Origin: Zeimonas sp003577305
GTDB lineage: Bacteria > Pseudomonadota > Gammaproteobacteria > Burkholderiales > Burkholderiaceae_E
DNA length: 64,000 nucleotides
NCBI GenBank assembly: GCA_030263385.1
Contig: SZOX01000001.1
Location: 158,521-222,520 of the forward strand
Direction of reading: 5' to 3'
Of the stretch, positions 1-9,200 are shown one piece after another. The position numbers and the translations under genes are program-made. Under the pieces are notes generated by a model. That model was not told the origin of the DNA, ran no database searches, and was given only the letters and a program-made list of their open reading frames with translations. The stretch's first letter is position 1, and each line of letters opens with the position of its first letter.

Positions 1-2
1 GC

Positions 3-1316
3 GCCGCGCCGACGGCACCCGCGGCCAGCGGGCCGACTCTCGCCACGCCGACCGACAAGTCGACGGCGGTCGATTACCAGTACCAGGCCGTCGCCGAAGC
101 GCGCGCGGCCGTCGAAGCCATCCTGACCGCGGACAAGGCCGCCGTCCAGTCACTGGTCGACGGCAGGCACGCCGACTGGGATCGCTACTGGACCACCGAG
201 TACCCGCTGCTGCTCGAGCGACTGCGCGTCGCGACGGAAAACCTGAAGCTGAGCGAGAATTACATCCATCAGCACGTCTACGGTCTCGGTCCGGTCTACA
301 CGAAGGATCTGACGAGCGAGAAGGTCGTCCCGCTGCCGATCGTCCTGGGGGCCATCGCGGCGATCAGCGGCATCTACGCGCTCGAGCAGAGCGGCTACCA
401 GGAGCGCCGGAAGGCTGCCAGCGCCGCGGAACACCAGGAACTCGTCGAGAAACTCAGGCAGGTCTACGTCGACTCGGGCATGCAGACGTCGGTCGCCGAC
501 GCCCGCTCGAAGATCGACGCGGGGATCATCGCGACGCTGCGGCAGTTGCAGACCGGAATCGACACCGCCAGGACCTTCGTCGTCGACAACTTCACTATCC
601 CGGCCTTCGGTTCGTACCTTCCGGACGACGTCTCGACCATCGTCGACCTGAAGGATCTGGCGAAGCAGGTCGGGGAGATCAAGGACAACCTCCTGGCGAT
701 CTTCACGACGAAAGAGTGCCGCCAGGTCATCCCCACGAAGGCGCTCGACGGCGACGGCTACCTGCAGCACCCGGAGCGTTCGGCGCTCGGACCGGCGGTC
801 GCGAAGGCGGACGCGGTCTGCAGGATCTACTTCTGCTCGACGAGCGACGGCACCTGCCCGAAGCTGCCCGCTGGCAACTGGGAGGCGGCCGTGTTCGCGC
901 CGGGCCACCTGCGCGACACCGATCCGGACGTCATCGCCGGCCCCGCCGGCGGCACGGTCGCGGTCGAGGGCACGCTCGTTGCGGCCGCCGACATCGGCGC
1001 GCCGCCGCCGGTGGCCCAGTGCAGCAAGGTGCAGAACGCCGGCGGCGACCAGGCCGACACGCGCAATGTGCCGCTCGGCGCCACCTCCGGCACCTTCACG
1101 CTCACCTACCAGATGTGGAGCATCAAGGACCGCATCCGCGTGCTCTACGACGGCGCGACGCTCTTCGACTCGGGCTGCGTCAGCGACGGCAAGACCCAGC
1201 TTCTCGCGTACTCGGGGCTCGCCAGTTTCGTGACGATCCAGGTCGAACCGAACTGCACCGGCACTACCAGCGGTACGGCGTGGAACTACACGGTCGCTTG
1301 TCCGGGGGCGAACTGA
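3..1316 (+). CDS. Hypothetical protein, 5'-truncated by the window edge
   Basis: The reading frame is open from the left edge to the TGA at 1314-1316, so the true start lies outside the window. An internal ATG at 480 exists, but the same frame upstream is coding-like (Tyr, Trp and charged residues, no stops), so I treat the whole stretch as one protein of at least 437 residues. Around 330-390 it has a short hydrophobic segment (LPIVLGAIAAISGIYAL), a likely membrane anchor, followed by a charged helical stretch. The C-terminal ~120 residues are rich in Gly, Thr, Asp and four Cys and look like an extracytoplasmic beta-sandwich (SGTFTLTYQMWSIKDRIRV, SGCVSDGKTQLL). I do not recognise the family. 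It ends 24-87 bp before the two-component kinase on the same strand. Confidence 0.6.
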   Translation, partial: AAPTAPAASGPTLATPTDKSTAVDYQYQAVAEARAAVEAILTADKAAVQSLVDGRHADWDRYWTTEYPLLLERLRVATENLKLSENYIHQHVYGLGPVYTKDLTSEKVVPLPIVLGAIAAISGIYALEQSGYQERRKAASAAEHQELVEKLRQVYVDSGMQTSVADARSKIDAGIIATLRQLQTGIDTARTFVVDNFTIPAFGSYLPDDVSTIVDLKDLAKQVGEIKDNLLAIFTTKECRQVIPTKALDGDGYLQHPERSALGPAVAKADAVCRIYFCSTSDGTCPKLPAGNWEAAVFAPGHLRDTDPDVIAGPAGGTVAVEGTLVAAADIGAPPPVAQCSKVQNAGGDQADTRNVPLGATSGTFTLTYQMWSIKDRIRVLYDGATLFDSGCVSDGKTQLLAYSGLASFVTIQVEPNCTGTTSGTAWNYTVACPGAN

Positions 1317-1403
1317 CGACCCGGCGGCGGCGCGCGCCGCTTGACCCGGCCGACGGCCCGGCGACATGATGAACGGGTTCCCGACTCCCGCTGGCGGTGC
1401 CAG

Positions 1404-3314
1404 GTGCCCGAGCAGACCGACGCGCGCCCATTGCCCCGGCGCCGCTCGTGGCGGGGCGCGGTCGCGCGCGCGCTGATCGGGTGCGGGGCGACCGTGCTGC
1501 TCGTCGCCAACGGGGTCGCGGCGGCGGCCGGCGTGCCGCTCCAGGTGCGCGTCGGCGTCGCCGCTGCCGAAGTCGCCGATTGCTGCACCGAACCGCCTGC
1601 GCGATTCGACGGCGCACCGCTCGCCACCGTCGGCGTCGGCCCGCGCTCGAGCCCGCGCTGGCTGCGCATCGACGCGCCACTGGCCGGAGAGGTGCTCGCG
1701 CTCAGGCCGGTCGTCGATCGCGCCACCCTGTACTGGCGCAACCGCGCCACCGGGCGCTGGGAAACCTCGCTCACCGGCGACCACGTGGGTCCCGAAATGC
1801 GCACGCTCGCGGTGGCGGGCATGGCGCTGCCGGTACCCGCGGCAGCCGACGACGGACCGGCCTATCTGCGCGTCGAGCAGCCGTCGTTCACCGTGCTGCG
1901 ATTCGAGCGCCACCCGACGGGAGACTACGCGGCGCTGCAGGCGCGGCGCCTGAACCTCGACCTGCTGCTGCTCGGCTTCGTCTCCGCGATCGTCTGCTAC
2001 AACCTCGCCGTGTCGGCGCTCATCCGCGACCGCGTGTTCCTGCTCAACGCGATCACCATCCTGTCGATGCTCGTGATCGCGGTCTATCTCGCCGGCTACG
2101 GCCCGCTGTACCTGTGGCCGCAGCAGCCCGCGCTGGGCGACCAGGCGATGAACCTCGCGATGGCGGTCGGCAACGCGAGCGGCGCGCTGCTGGTGCGCGA
2201 GCAACTGGCGTGCGGCGCCACGCACCGGGCGTGGCTGCGCGCGCTGCTCGCGCCGGTCGCGCTGGCGCCGCTCGCGTGGCTCGCCGGGGTCGTCGCGCCG
2301 TACCACGTCGGGCGCCACGCGCTGCTCGTCGTGTCGGTGGTCACGGTGGCGACGGTCACCGCTGCGCTGGTGCCCGGGGTGCTGCGCGGCGAGCGCAACG
2401 CGCGACTGGTCAGCCTGCCGTTCCTGCTCGCGATGATGCCCGCCATCGGCATTGCCGCATTGCAACGACTCACCGGCCCCGGCACGCCCGGCCTGCCGGA
2501 CAGCGCCTTCGGCTCGTTCCTCGCGCTCGAGGCGCTGCTTTTCTCGCTCGTGCTCGCGGCGCGCGTACGCAGCGCCGAGGCCGATCGGCGCACGGCCGAC
2601 GCGGCACTCCTCGCGGCGCGGCGCGATGCCGGCGCGCGCATCCTGCGCGCGCAGGACGTCGAGCGCCAGCGCGTCGCGCAGGACCTGCACGACAGCGTGG
2701 GGCAGCGATTGCTGTTCCTGATCAACCGGTTGCGACTGCTCGAGCTCGAAGCGGCGCGGCAGGGCTTCACGGCGCAGGCCTCGGTCGGCGACGCGCTGAA
2801 CGACGCGACCGACGTGCTCGACGGGATCCGGCGCATCTCGCGCGCGATGCATCCGGCGACTTTCGACTACCTCGGCTGGCGCGGCGCGCTCGAGTCGCTG
2901 GTCGACGCGATGAACCGGGACACGCCGATGAACTGTACGGCGACCTTCGACGTCGCCGCCGGGGAGCCGACCGGCGAGGCCGGGCTGCACCTGTACAGGA
3001 TCGCGCAGGAGGGCTTCAACAACGTGCTCCGGCACGCCGGCGCGACACGCTGCACCGCGCGCTTCGCGTGCCGCGACGGCCGGGTCACGCTCGCGATCGA
3101 GGACGACGGTGTCGGCCCGGGCGATCGCACCGACCCGGCAGACCGTGCCACGGGCCTGGGCCTGGTATCGATCGACGAGCGCACGCGGTTGCTCGGCGGA
3201 GACTGGACGATCGGACCCGGCGCCTCGGGCGGAACCCGGCTCGAGGTGTCGGTCCCCTTCGGGCCGGGCGCCGCGCCGGGTACCGGCGCCGCGTCTGCGG
3301 AGTCGGTGCCGTGA
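1404..3314 (+). CDS. Membrane sensor histidine kinase, 7TMR-DISM type with HisKA_3
   Basis: Predicted autophosphorylating sensor kinase of the NarX/UhpB-like class (HisKA_3 plus HATPase_c). The protein begins with a charged segment and a signal-like hydrophobic stretch. A periplasmic beta-rich domain of the 7TMR-DISMED2 kind follows (RPVVDRATLYW), then a block of about seven hydrophobic helices near residues 170-385, then the dimerisation/phosphoacceptor helix with AQDLHDSVGQR (His about 429) and an ATPase domain with N-box QEGFNNVLRHA, DDGVGPG and GLGLVSIDER. A GTG at 1404 is chosen because it gives a normal signal peptide. A TTG at 1341 would add 21 residues. The stop overlaps the downstream regulator start (GTGA), so the two are translationally coupled. 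The stimulus is unknown. Confidence 0.85.
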   Translation: MPEQTDARPLPRRRSWRGAVARALIGCGATVLLVANGVAAAAGVPLQVRVGVAAAEVADCCTEPPARFDGAPLATVGVGPRSSPRWLRIDAPLAGEVLALRPVVDRATLYWRNRATGRWETSLTGDHVGPEMRTLAVAGMALPVPAAADDGPAYLRVEQPSFTVLRFERHPTGDYAALQARRLNLDLLLLGFVSAIVCYNLAVSALIRDRVFLLNAITILSMLVIAVYLAGYGPLYLWPQQPALGDQAMNLAMAVGNASGALLVREQLACGATHRAWLRALLAPVALAPLAWLAGVVAPYHVGRHALLVVSVVTVATVTAALVPGVLRGERNARLVSLPFLLAMMPAIGIAALQRLTGPGTPGLPDSAFGSFLALEALLFSLVLAARVRSAEADRRTADAALLAARRDAGARILRAQDVERQRVAQDLHDSVGQRLLFLINRLRLLELEAARQGFTAQASVGDALNDATDVLDGIRRISRAMHPATFDYLGWRGALESLVDAMNRDTPMNCTATFDVAAGEPTGEAGLHLYRIAQEGFNNVLRHAGATRCTARFACRDGRVTLAIEDDGVGPGDRTDPADRATGLGLVSIDERTRLLGGDWTIGPGASGGTRLEVSVPFGPGAAPGTGAASAESVP

Positions 3315-3952
3315 CGCTGCGCGTGCTCATCTGCGACGACCACCCGCTGTTCCGGGTCGGGCTGCGCGCCGCGCTGGCGGAGCACCCCGCCGTCGACGTG
3401 GTCGGCGAAGCCGCCGACGGACGCGACTGCCTGGCGATGCTGCAGTCGCTCGGGCCCGACGTGCTGCTGCTCGACCTCGCGCTGCGAGAGATGGGCGGCT
3501 ACGAGGTGCTCGCGTGGATTCGCGCGCACCGACCGGGGCTGCGTACCCTCGTCCTGTCGATGTATTCGGAGCCCGCCTTCGCCGAGCGAGCGCGCGCGCT
3601 CGGCGCGTGCGGCTTCATCGCGAAGGAGGACGCGTTGAGCGAGATCCACGCCGCGCTCGAACACCCGCGCGACGCGTTCTACGCGAGCGCGTCGGTGAGA
3701 ACGACGCCGCGTGGGGCGCGCGCCGGGGAACTCGCCCGCATCGACGAACGTCTCCTCGCGCTGTCGCCAACCGAGCGCCGCGTGATGAGCCTGCTGTCGC
3801 AGTCGCTGACGAGCCGCGAGATCGCACGGCGACTCGGGATCAGCCTGCGCACCGTCCAGACCCACCGGACGCACATCGCCGACAAGCTCGACGTGCACGG
3901 CGTCAATCGGCTGATGGAACTGGCGATCCGCTACCGGCAGATCTTCTCGTAG
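3311..3952 (+). CDS. NarL/FixJ-family response regulator
   Basis: Partner of the upstream kinase: a 213-aa receiver plus LuxR-type HTH protein. The receiver (about residues 1-120) has the acidic pair in LICDDHPLF, the phosphoacceptor Asp55 in LLLDLA and the conserved Lys105 in FIAKED. The DNA-binding domain (about 145-210) carries LSPTERRVMSLLSQ and SREIARRLGISLRTVQTH. GTG at 3311 overlaps the kinase TGA by the GTGA arrangement. The gene converges on the next gene with 11 bp between stop codons, so its targets lie elsewhere. Confidence 0.9.
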   Translation: MTLRVLICDDHPLFRVGLRAALAEHPAVDVVGEAADGRDCLAMLQSLGPDVLLLDLALREMGGYEVLAWIRAHRPGLRTLVLSMYSEPAFAERARALGACGFIAKEDALSEIHAALEHPRDAFYASASVRTTPRGARAGELARIDERLLALSPTERRVMSLLSQSLTSREIARRLGISLRTVQTHRTHIADKLDVHGVNRLMELAIRYRQIFS

Positions 3953-3963
3953 CGCCCGTTGCC

Positions 3964-5616
3964 CTACCCCTGAACGCCGGCGGGCGCAGCCTCGATCCTC
4001 AGCGACAGCCGCTCGTAGCCGGGGCCGCGCTCGATCAGCGAGGCGAATCGGATCGCGACCTCGCGATCGGGCTCGCGCAAGACCGCGCAGGTGCCGGCGT
4101 GGGCACGCCTGGGCGGCAGCACCAGGCTGGGCAATTCGCCGGCCGCCGCATCGCCCGGCAGCAGCCACGCGTCGATGAAGAACAGCGCCTCGCCGATCCT
4201 GACGCCCGCCGGCACCGGCTTTCCCCGCCAACAGCGCACGCCGAGTCGCTGGCCGCGAAGACGCAGGTAGTCGGGACCGGGAATCTGCTCGATCGACTCG
4301 ACCGTCGCCAGCGACAGGCCGGAGTCGCGCGCGATCGCGACCAGCACGCCGAGCGCGGCACGCGGAGCCGAACCGTGGCGCAGCAGCGTCAGCCGACCGG
4401 CTTCGGGTTCTTCGACCTGCTCGATCGCCTCGCCCTCGGCCATCACCAGCGTCACCGGATCGCGCCGGTCGACATCGCTGCCGAGCGCCACGCGCATGAT
4501 CGTGTTCTGCTCCCACCGGCCGCTGTATTCGTACGGCGCATCGGCCGCCTGCGCAGCGCGGGCCTCGAGCACCGGCTGCATGTCGGCCGCGTGGATCCGC
4601 GGCAGGCCGAAGCGCAACCGGGCGTTGCGCGGAACGTCGGCGCCATTGCTGCCGGCTTCACCGCCGGCGCCCGACACGGTGAGCAGCGAGACCTGCGTCC
4701 AGCGCCGCTCGAGATCGGCGAGCAGCGCAAGGGTGGCGCTGCCGGTCAACGGCAGCAACTGGCGCGACGGCGCCTCGCCGGTCGAAGCGAGCCACTGCTG
4801 GCGACGACGGGCGATGCTGGCCGGCAGCCTGTGGGCGTCGAGACGCACCGCGTGGTCGGCGCTGAGCGCGAGGGTCGGGCCGTACGGGTTGGGTTGCGGC
4901 GCACCGTCGTCGATGCGGTAGCCGACTTTCGCTGCCAGCCGCGCTGCGAGCCGATCGGCGACGCCCGCCTCCGCGCCGGCACGCGACGGCAGCGCCGCAG
5001 CCTGCAACAGCAGCGGATAGACGAACAGCGCGCGCGCAGTCGTCGGCTTGACCAGCGGCAGCTCGTCGATCAGCGTCTCGTCCTGGAACGTGCTGCGCCG
5101 CATGTGGCGGGCAAGAACGCAAAGCGCGTCCCAGTCGGCAGCCAGCGGTGCGACCCGATGACGCAGCAGCAGCGACACGATGCGCGCCTGCGCGTCGAGC
5201 GCGCGAGCCAGCGGCATCACGACGCGCAGCGCATTCGTGGCCCCTGGAATGATCGAGCGGGTGTCGTCGCCGTGGACGCCGAGCATCAGCGAGTACGCGC
5301 GTTTGAAGAGGTCGCGGCTGGCGCGCAGGCTGGCGAGCGCACTTCCGAGGCGCTGCCAGTCCGCCTCGGGAAAAGGCAACGCGAGCCCGGCGAGCGGTGC
5401 CACGCAGCGCTCGATGGCACGAATCTGGTCGATGCGAACCTGCTCGAGGATCTCGAACAGGGAATCGGGGGCCGGGCCCGGCCGCGCCAATCGCGCGAGC
5501 AGCGCGTCGATCGCCGACAGGCGCTGCTGGGCCTGCGTGGGCAGTGCGTCGAGCCATTGCCTGCACGACACGGCGTCACGCACGCGCACAGGATCGGATT
5601 CCGGACCTTGGGTCAT
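3964..5616 (-). CDS. Conserved hypothetical protein, 550 aa
   Basis: Soluble, no signal peptide or membrane helix. The N-terminal ~250 residues are Arg/Leu-rich and look all-helical (QWLDALPTQAQQRL, LFEILEQVRIDQIRAIERC). The C-terminal ~250 residues look beta-rich, ending in EVAIRFASLIERGPGYERL, which superficially resembles a degenerate PilZ-like barrel, but I see no clear c-di-GMP-binding RxxxR motif. Start ATG 5616 is the first good Met. It lies 152 bp from the HIT gene and probably has its own promoter. The function cannot be named from sequence. A betaproteobacterial lineage-specific protein is my best guess. Confidence 0.75.
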   Translation of the reverse strand: MTQGPESDPVRVRDAVSCRQWLDALPTQAQQRLSAIDALLARLARPGPAPDSLFEILEQVRIDQIRAIERCVAPLAGLALPFPEADWQRLGSALASLRASRDLFKRAYSLMLGVHGDDTRSIIPGATNALRVVMPLARALDAQARIVSLLLRHRVAPLAADWDALCVLARHMRRSTFQDETLIDELPLVKPTTARALFVYPLLLQAAALPSRAGAEAGVADRLAARLAAKVGYRIDDGAPQPNPYGPTLALSADHAVRLDAHRLPASIARRRQQWLASTGEAPSRQLLPLTGSATLALLADLERRWTQVSLLTVSGAGGEAGSNGADVPRNARLRFGLPRIHAADMQPVLEARAAQAADAPYEYSGRWEQNTIMRVALGSDVDRRDPVTLVMAEGEAIEQVEEPEAGRLTLLRHGSAPRAALGVLVAIARDSGLSLATVESIEQIPGPDYLRLRGQRLGVRCWRGKPVPAGVRIGEALFFIDAWLLPGDAAAGELPSLVLPPRRAHAGTCAVLREPDREVAIRFASLIERGPGYERLSLRIEAAPAGVQG

Positions 5617-5768
5617 GGGCAGTCTTCGTGATCGTTCCAGGCTCGTCGCCGCATGTGAGCCAAGTGTGCGCCGGCCCGAGCCGCGCGCAACGGCATTGCC
5701 GCACACTGCCCGCCGACGCCTGATGGGCGGCGAGCGCAGGCCGACGGGCGGTCGAACGACGGCGTGCT

Positions 5769-6227
5769 TCAGGCCCCCGCGGGCAGCCTGCGCCTGAGAG
5801 CGTCGAGATAGGAGGGCAGGCGCGCGGCAACCCGGTTGCGCCGCGCCTCGACCGCGGCGTCGCGCCCCACGGCCGCGCGCCCCCAGACCGGTTCGGGGAA
5901 GTGCCGGTCGTCGCGCCAGCGCGCAACCACGTGCCAGTGCAGGTGCGGCACGACGTTGCCGAAGCTGGCGAGATTGACCTTGTCCGGCACGAGCACTGCA
6001 CGCTGCGTTTCTTCGACCGTGAGCACCACGTGCATCAGTTCGGCGCGATCGGCCGCGCCGAGCTCGCTCATCTCGGCGACGTGCGCATTCCAGATCACGC
6101 GCGTGAAGGCCGGATAGTCGGGCTCGTCGGCCAGCACGACACGCCAGTTGCGCGCCCGCGCGAGCAGCGTGCCGCCCTCGCCCGCGCACAGTGCGCAGCT
6201 TCGGTCGGGCGTGGCGCCAGCGGCCAT
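5769..6227 (-). CDS. HIT-family hydrolase
   Basis: 152-aa histidine-triad protein, predicted to hydrolyse or transfer nucleotides from phosphoramidate or dinucleoside-polyphosphate substrates. The active-site motif HLHWHVV follows NLASFGNVVP near residue 95. The N-terminus has CALCAGEGG, a CxxC typical of zinc-binding HIT proteins. The start ATG (6227) directly abuts the stop of the large FAD/Fe-S gene (6228-6230), so both are co-transcribed and translationally coupled. The pairing suggests a shared housekeeping role, but none can be stated. Confidence 0.9.
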   Translation of the reverse strand: MAAGATPDRSCALCAGEGGTLLARARNWRVVLADEPDYPAFTRVIWNAHVAEMSELGAADRAELMHVVLTVEETQRAVLVPDKVNLASFGNVVPHLHWHVVARWRDDRHFPEPVWGRAAVGRDAAVEARRNRVAARLPSYLDALRRRLPAGA

Positions 6228-9200
6228 TCAGACGAGCACGCGCTCGATGCCGCCGTCGTTGGCGCGGCGCACGTAGGCCTGCAGCCAGTCTTCGCCGAGG
6301 ATGTGCCGCGCCAGCTCGACGACGACGTAGTCGGCCTCGACCCCGGCGTCCTCCTCGAAGCGCACCATGCCCTGCAGGCACGACGGGCACGAGGTGAGCA
6401 CCTTGATCGGACCGGCGAAACGCTCGCCGGCCGCACCGTCGGCCCCCGCCACCGGCAGCTCGCGCAGCGCCTGGGCGTCGCGGCGCATTTCCTCTTCCTT
6501 GCGGAAGCGCACCTGCGTGCTGATGTCGGGGCGCGACACCGCGAGCGTGCCCGACTCGCCGCAGCAGCGGTCGTTCTTCCCGATGCGTCCGTTCAGCGAA
6601 TCGTTGATCAGCGCATTGACCACCTTCAGCGGCGCGTATTGCTTGATCGGGCTGTGGCAGGGATCGTGGTACATGTAGCGCGCACCGGTGACGCCGTCGA
6701 GGCGCACGCCCTTCTCCATCAGGAACTCGTGGATGTCGACCATGCGGCAGCCCGGGAAGATCCTGTCGAAGCGGTAGTCCTGCAACTGGTCGTAGCAGGT
6801 GCCGCAGCTCACGACCACCGTGCGGATGTCGAGGTAGTTCAGCGTGGTGGCGACGCGGTGCAGCAGCACCCGGTTGTCGGTGATGATCTTTTCCGCCCGG
6901 TCGTACTGGCCCGAGCCGCGCTGCGGATAGCCGCAGCACAGATAGCCCGGCGGCAGCACCGTCTGCACGCCCACGTGCCAGAGCATCGCCTGCGTGGCCA
7001 GTCCCACCTGCGAGAACAGGCGCTCGGAGCCGCATCCGGGGAAATAGAACACTGCCTCGGTGTCGACCGTGGTCGCCTGCGGGTCGCGGATGATCGGCAC
7101 GTAGCGCGCGTCTTCGACGTCGAGCAGTGCGCGCGCGGTCTTCTTCGGCAGGTTGCCCGGCATTTTCTTGTTGACGAAGTGGATCACCTGCTCTTTCAGC
7201 GGGGCTCGCCCCACCGTGGCCGGCGGCCTGCGCGTCTGCTCCCTCGCCGGGCGCCGGAACAGGTCGGCGGCCAGCCGCTGCGCCCGATAGCCGATGCCGA
7301 CCATCGCCGCGCGCGTGGCGCGGATCGTGTCCGGGTCGGTGGCATTCAGGAAGAACATCGCGGCCGCGTTGCCCGGATTGAACTTCTTCCTGCCCATCTT
7401 GCGCAGCAGGTTGCGCATGTTCATCGACACGTCGCCGAAGTCGATGTCCACCGGACACGGCGCCAGGCACTTGTGGCAGACGGTGCAGTGGTCGGCGACG
7501 TCGGAGAATTCGTCCCAGTGGCGGATCGACACGCCGCGCCGCGTCTGCTCCTCGTACAGGAAGGCCTCGACCAGCAGGGAGGTGGCGAGGATCTTGTTGC
7601 GCGGCGAATAGAGCAGGTTCGCGCGCGGCACGTGCGTGGCGCACACGGGCTTGCACTTGCCGCAGCGCAGGCAGTTGCGCACCGAGTCGGCGATCGAGCC
7701 GATGTCGGACTGCTGCAGGATCAGCGACTCGGCGCCCATCAGGCCGAAGCTCGGCGTGTAGGCGTTGCGCAGGTCGCCCGGCAGGGCCGGATCGTCGAGC
7801 AGCTTGCCGCGGTTGAAGCGGCCTTCGGGATCGACGCGCTGCTTGTAGGCGCGGAAGTCGGCTATCTCCTCGTCGCCGAGGAATTCGAGCTTGGTGATGC
7901 CGATGCCGTGCTCGCCGGAGATCACCCCGTCGAGCGAGCGCGCCAGCGCCATGATGCGCGCCACCGCCGCCTCGGCCTCCTTGAGCATCGCGTAGTCGTC
8001 GGAGTTCACCGGGATGTTGGTGTGCACGTTGCCGTCGCCGGCGTGCATGTGCAGCGCGACGAAGACCCGGCCGCGCAGCAGCTTGCGGTGGACCGCGTCG
8101 AGCGCCTGCAGCAGCGGCGCGAACGCCAGCCCCGAGAAGATGTCGTCGAGCCTCGCGCGAACCTCGGTCTTGAACGACACGCGGATCGTGCGGTCCTGCA
8201 GCACGCGGAACAGCGTGGCGTCGGGCTCGTTCGCGAGGCGCTCGTCGAGCCGCTCGCGCAGGTGCGCCAGGCCCAGTCCGGCGAGCGCGTCGCGCAACGG
8301 CGCGAGCGGCTCGTCGATGTGCCCGAGCAGGAAGCTCCAGCGCCGGCGCGCCGCCCGGATGAGCCCGAGCGCCTGCGCGCGCCGCGCGGCCGACATCTCG
8401 CGTTCGGCCGCATCGTCGCGGCCGGCAACCGGCCGCGGCAGCTGCGCCTCGTCGGCGAGCAGGCGCTCGAGCGCGTCGAGCGTCGCCAGCTTGTTCTTCG
8501 TCGACAGCTCGATGTTGATGCGCTCGACACCGTCGGTGTACTCGCCCATGCGCGCGAGCGGAATGACCACGTCCTCGTTGATCTTGAATGCGTTGGTGTG
8601 GCGCGCGATCGCCGCGGTGCGCGCGCGGTCGGCCCAGAACGCCTTGCGCGCCTGCGCCGACACGGCGACGAAGCCTTCGCCGGCGCGCCGGTTCGCCATC
8701 CGCACCACCTCGGAGGCGGCGCGCGCGACCGCATCGTCGTCGTCGCCGACGATGTCGCCGATCAGCACCATCTTCGGCAGGCCGCCGCGGCGCGACTTCG
8801 TGGTGTAGCCCACCGCGCGCAGATAGCGCTCGTCGAGGTGTTCGAGGCCCGCGAGGATCGCGCCGTGCGGGCGCGTGTCGAGGTAATTCTTGATTTCGAC
8901 GATCGACGGCACCGCGTCGCGGGGCTGGCCGAAAAACTCGAGGCAGACGGTGCGGATGCACTGCGGCATGCGGTGCAGCACCCAGCGCGCCGAGGTGATC
9001 AGGCCGTCGCAGCCCTCCTTCTGCACGCCGGGCAATCCGGCGAGGAACTTGTCGGTGACGTCCTTGCCCAGCCCGGGCTTGCGAAAGCGCCGCCCTTCGA
9101 TGTCGAGACGCTCGCTGCGGATCGGTTCGCCGCGCATCGCGCCGTCCGGGCCGAACTGCGCCGGCGCGTACCACTTCAGCTCGAACGACGCACTGGGCGC

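Noticed and set aside
150..3035. A 961-codon minus-strand open frame
   Set aside because: Antisense to the left-edge protein and the histidine kinase; no recognisable motifs.
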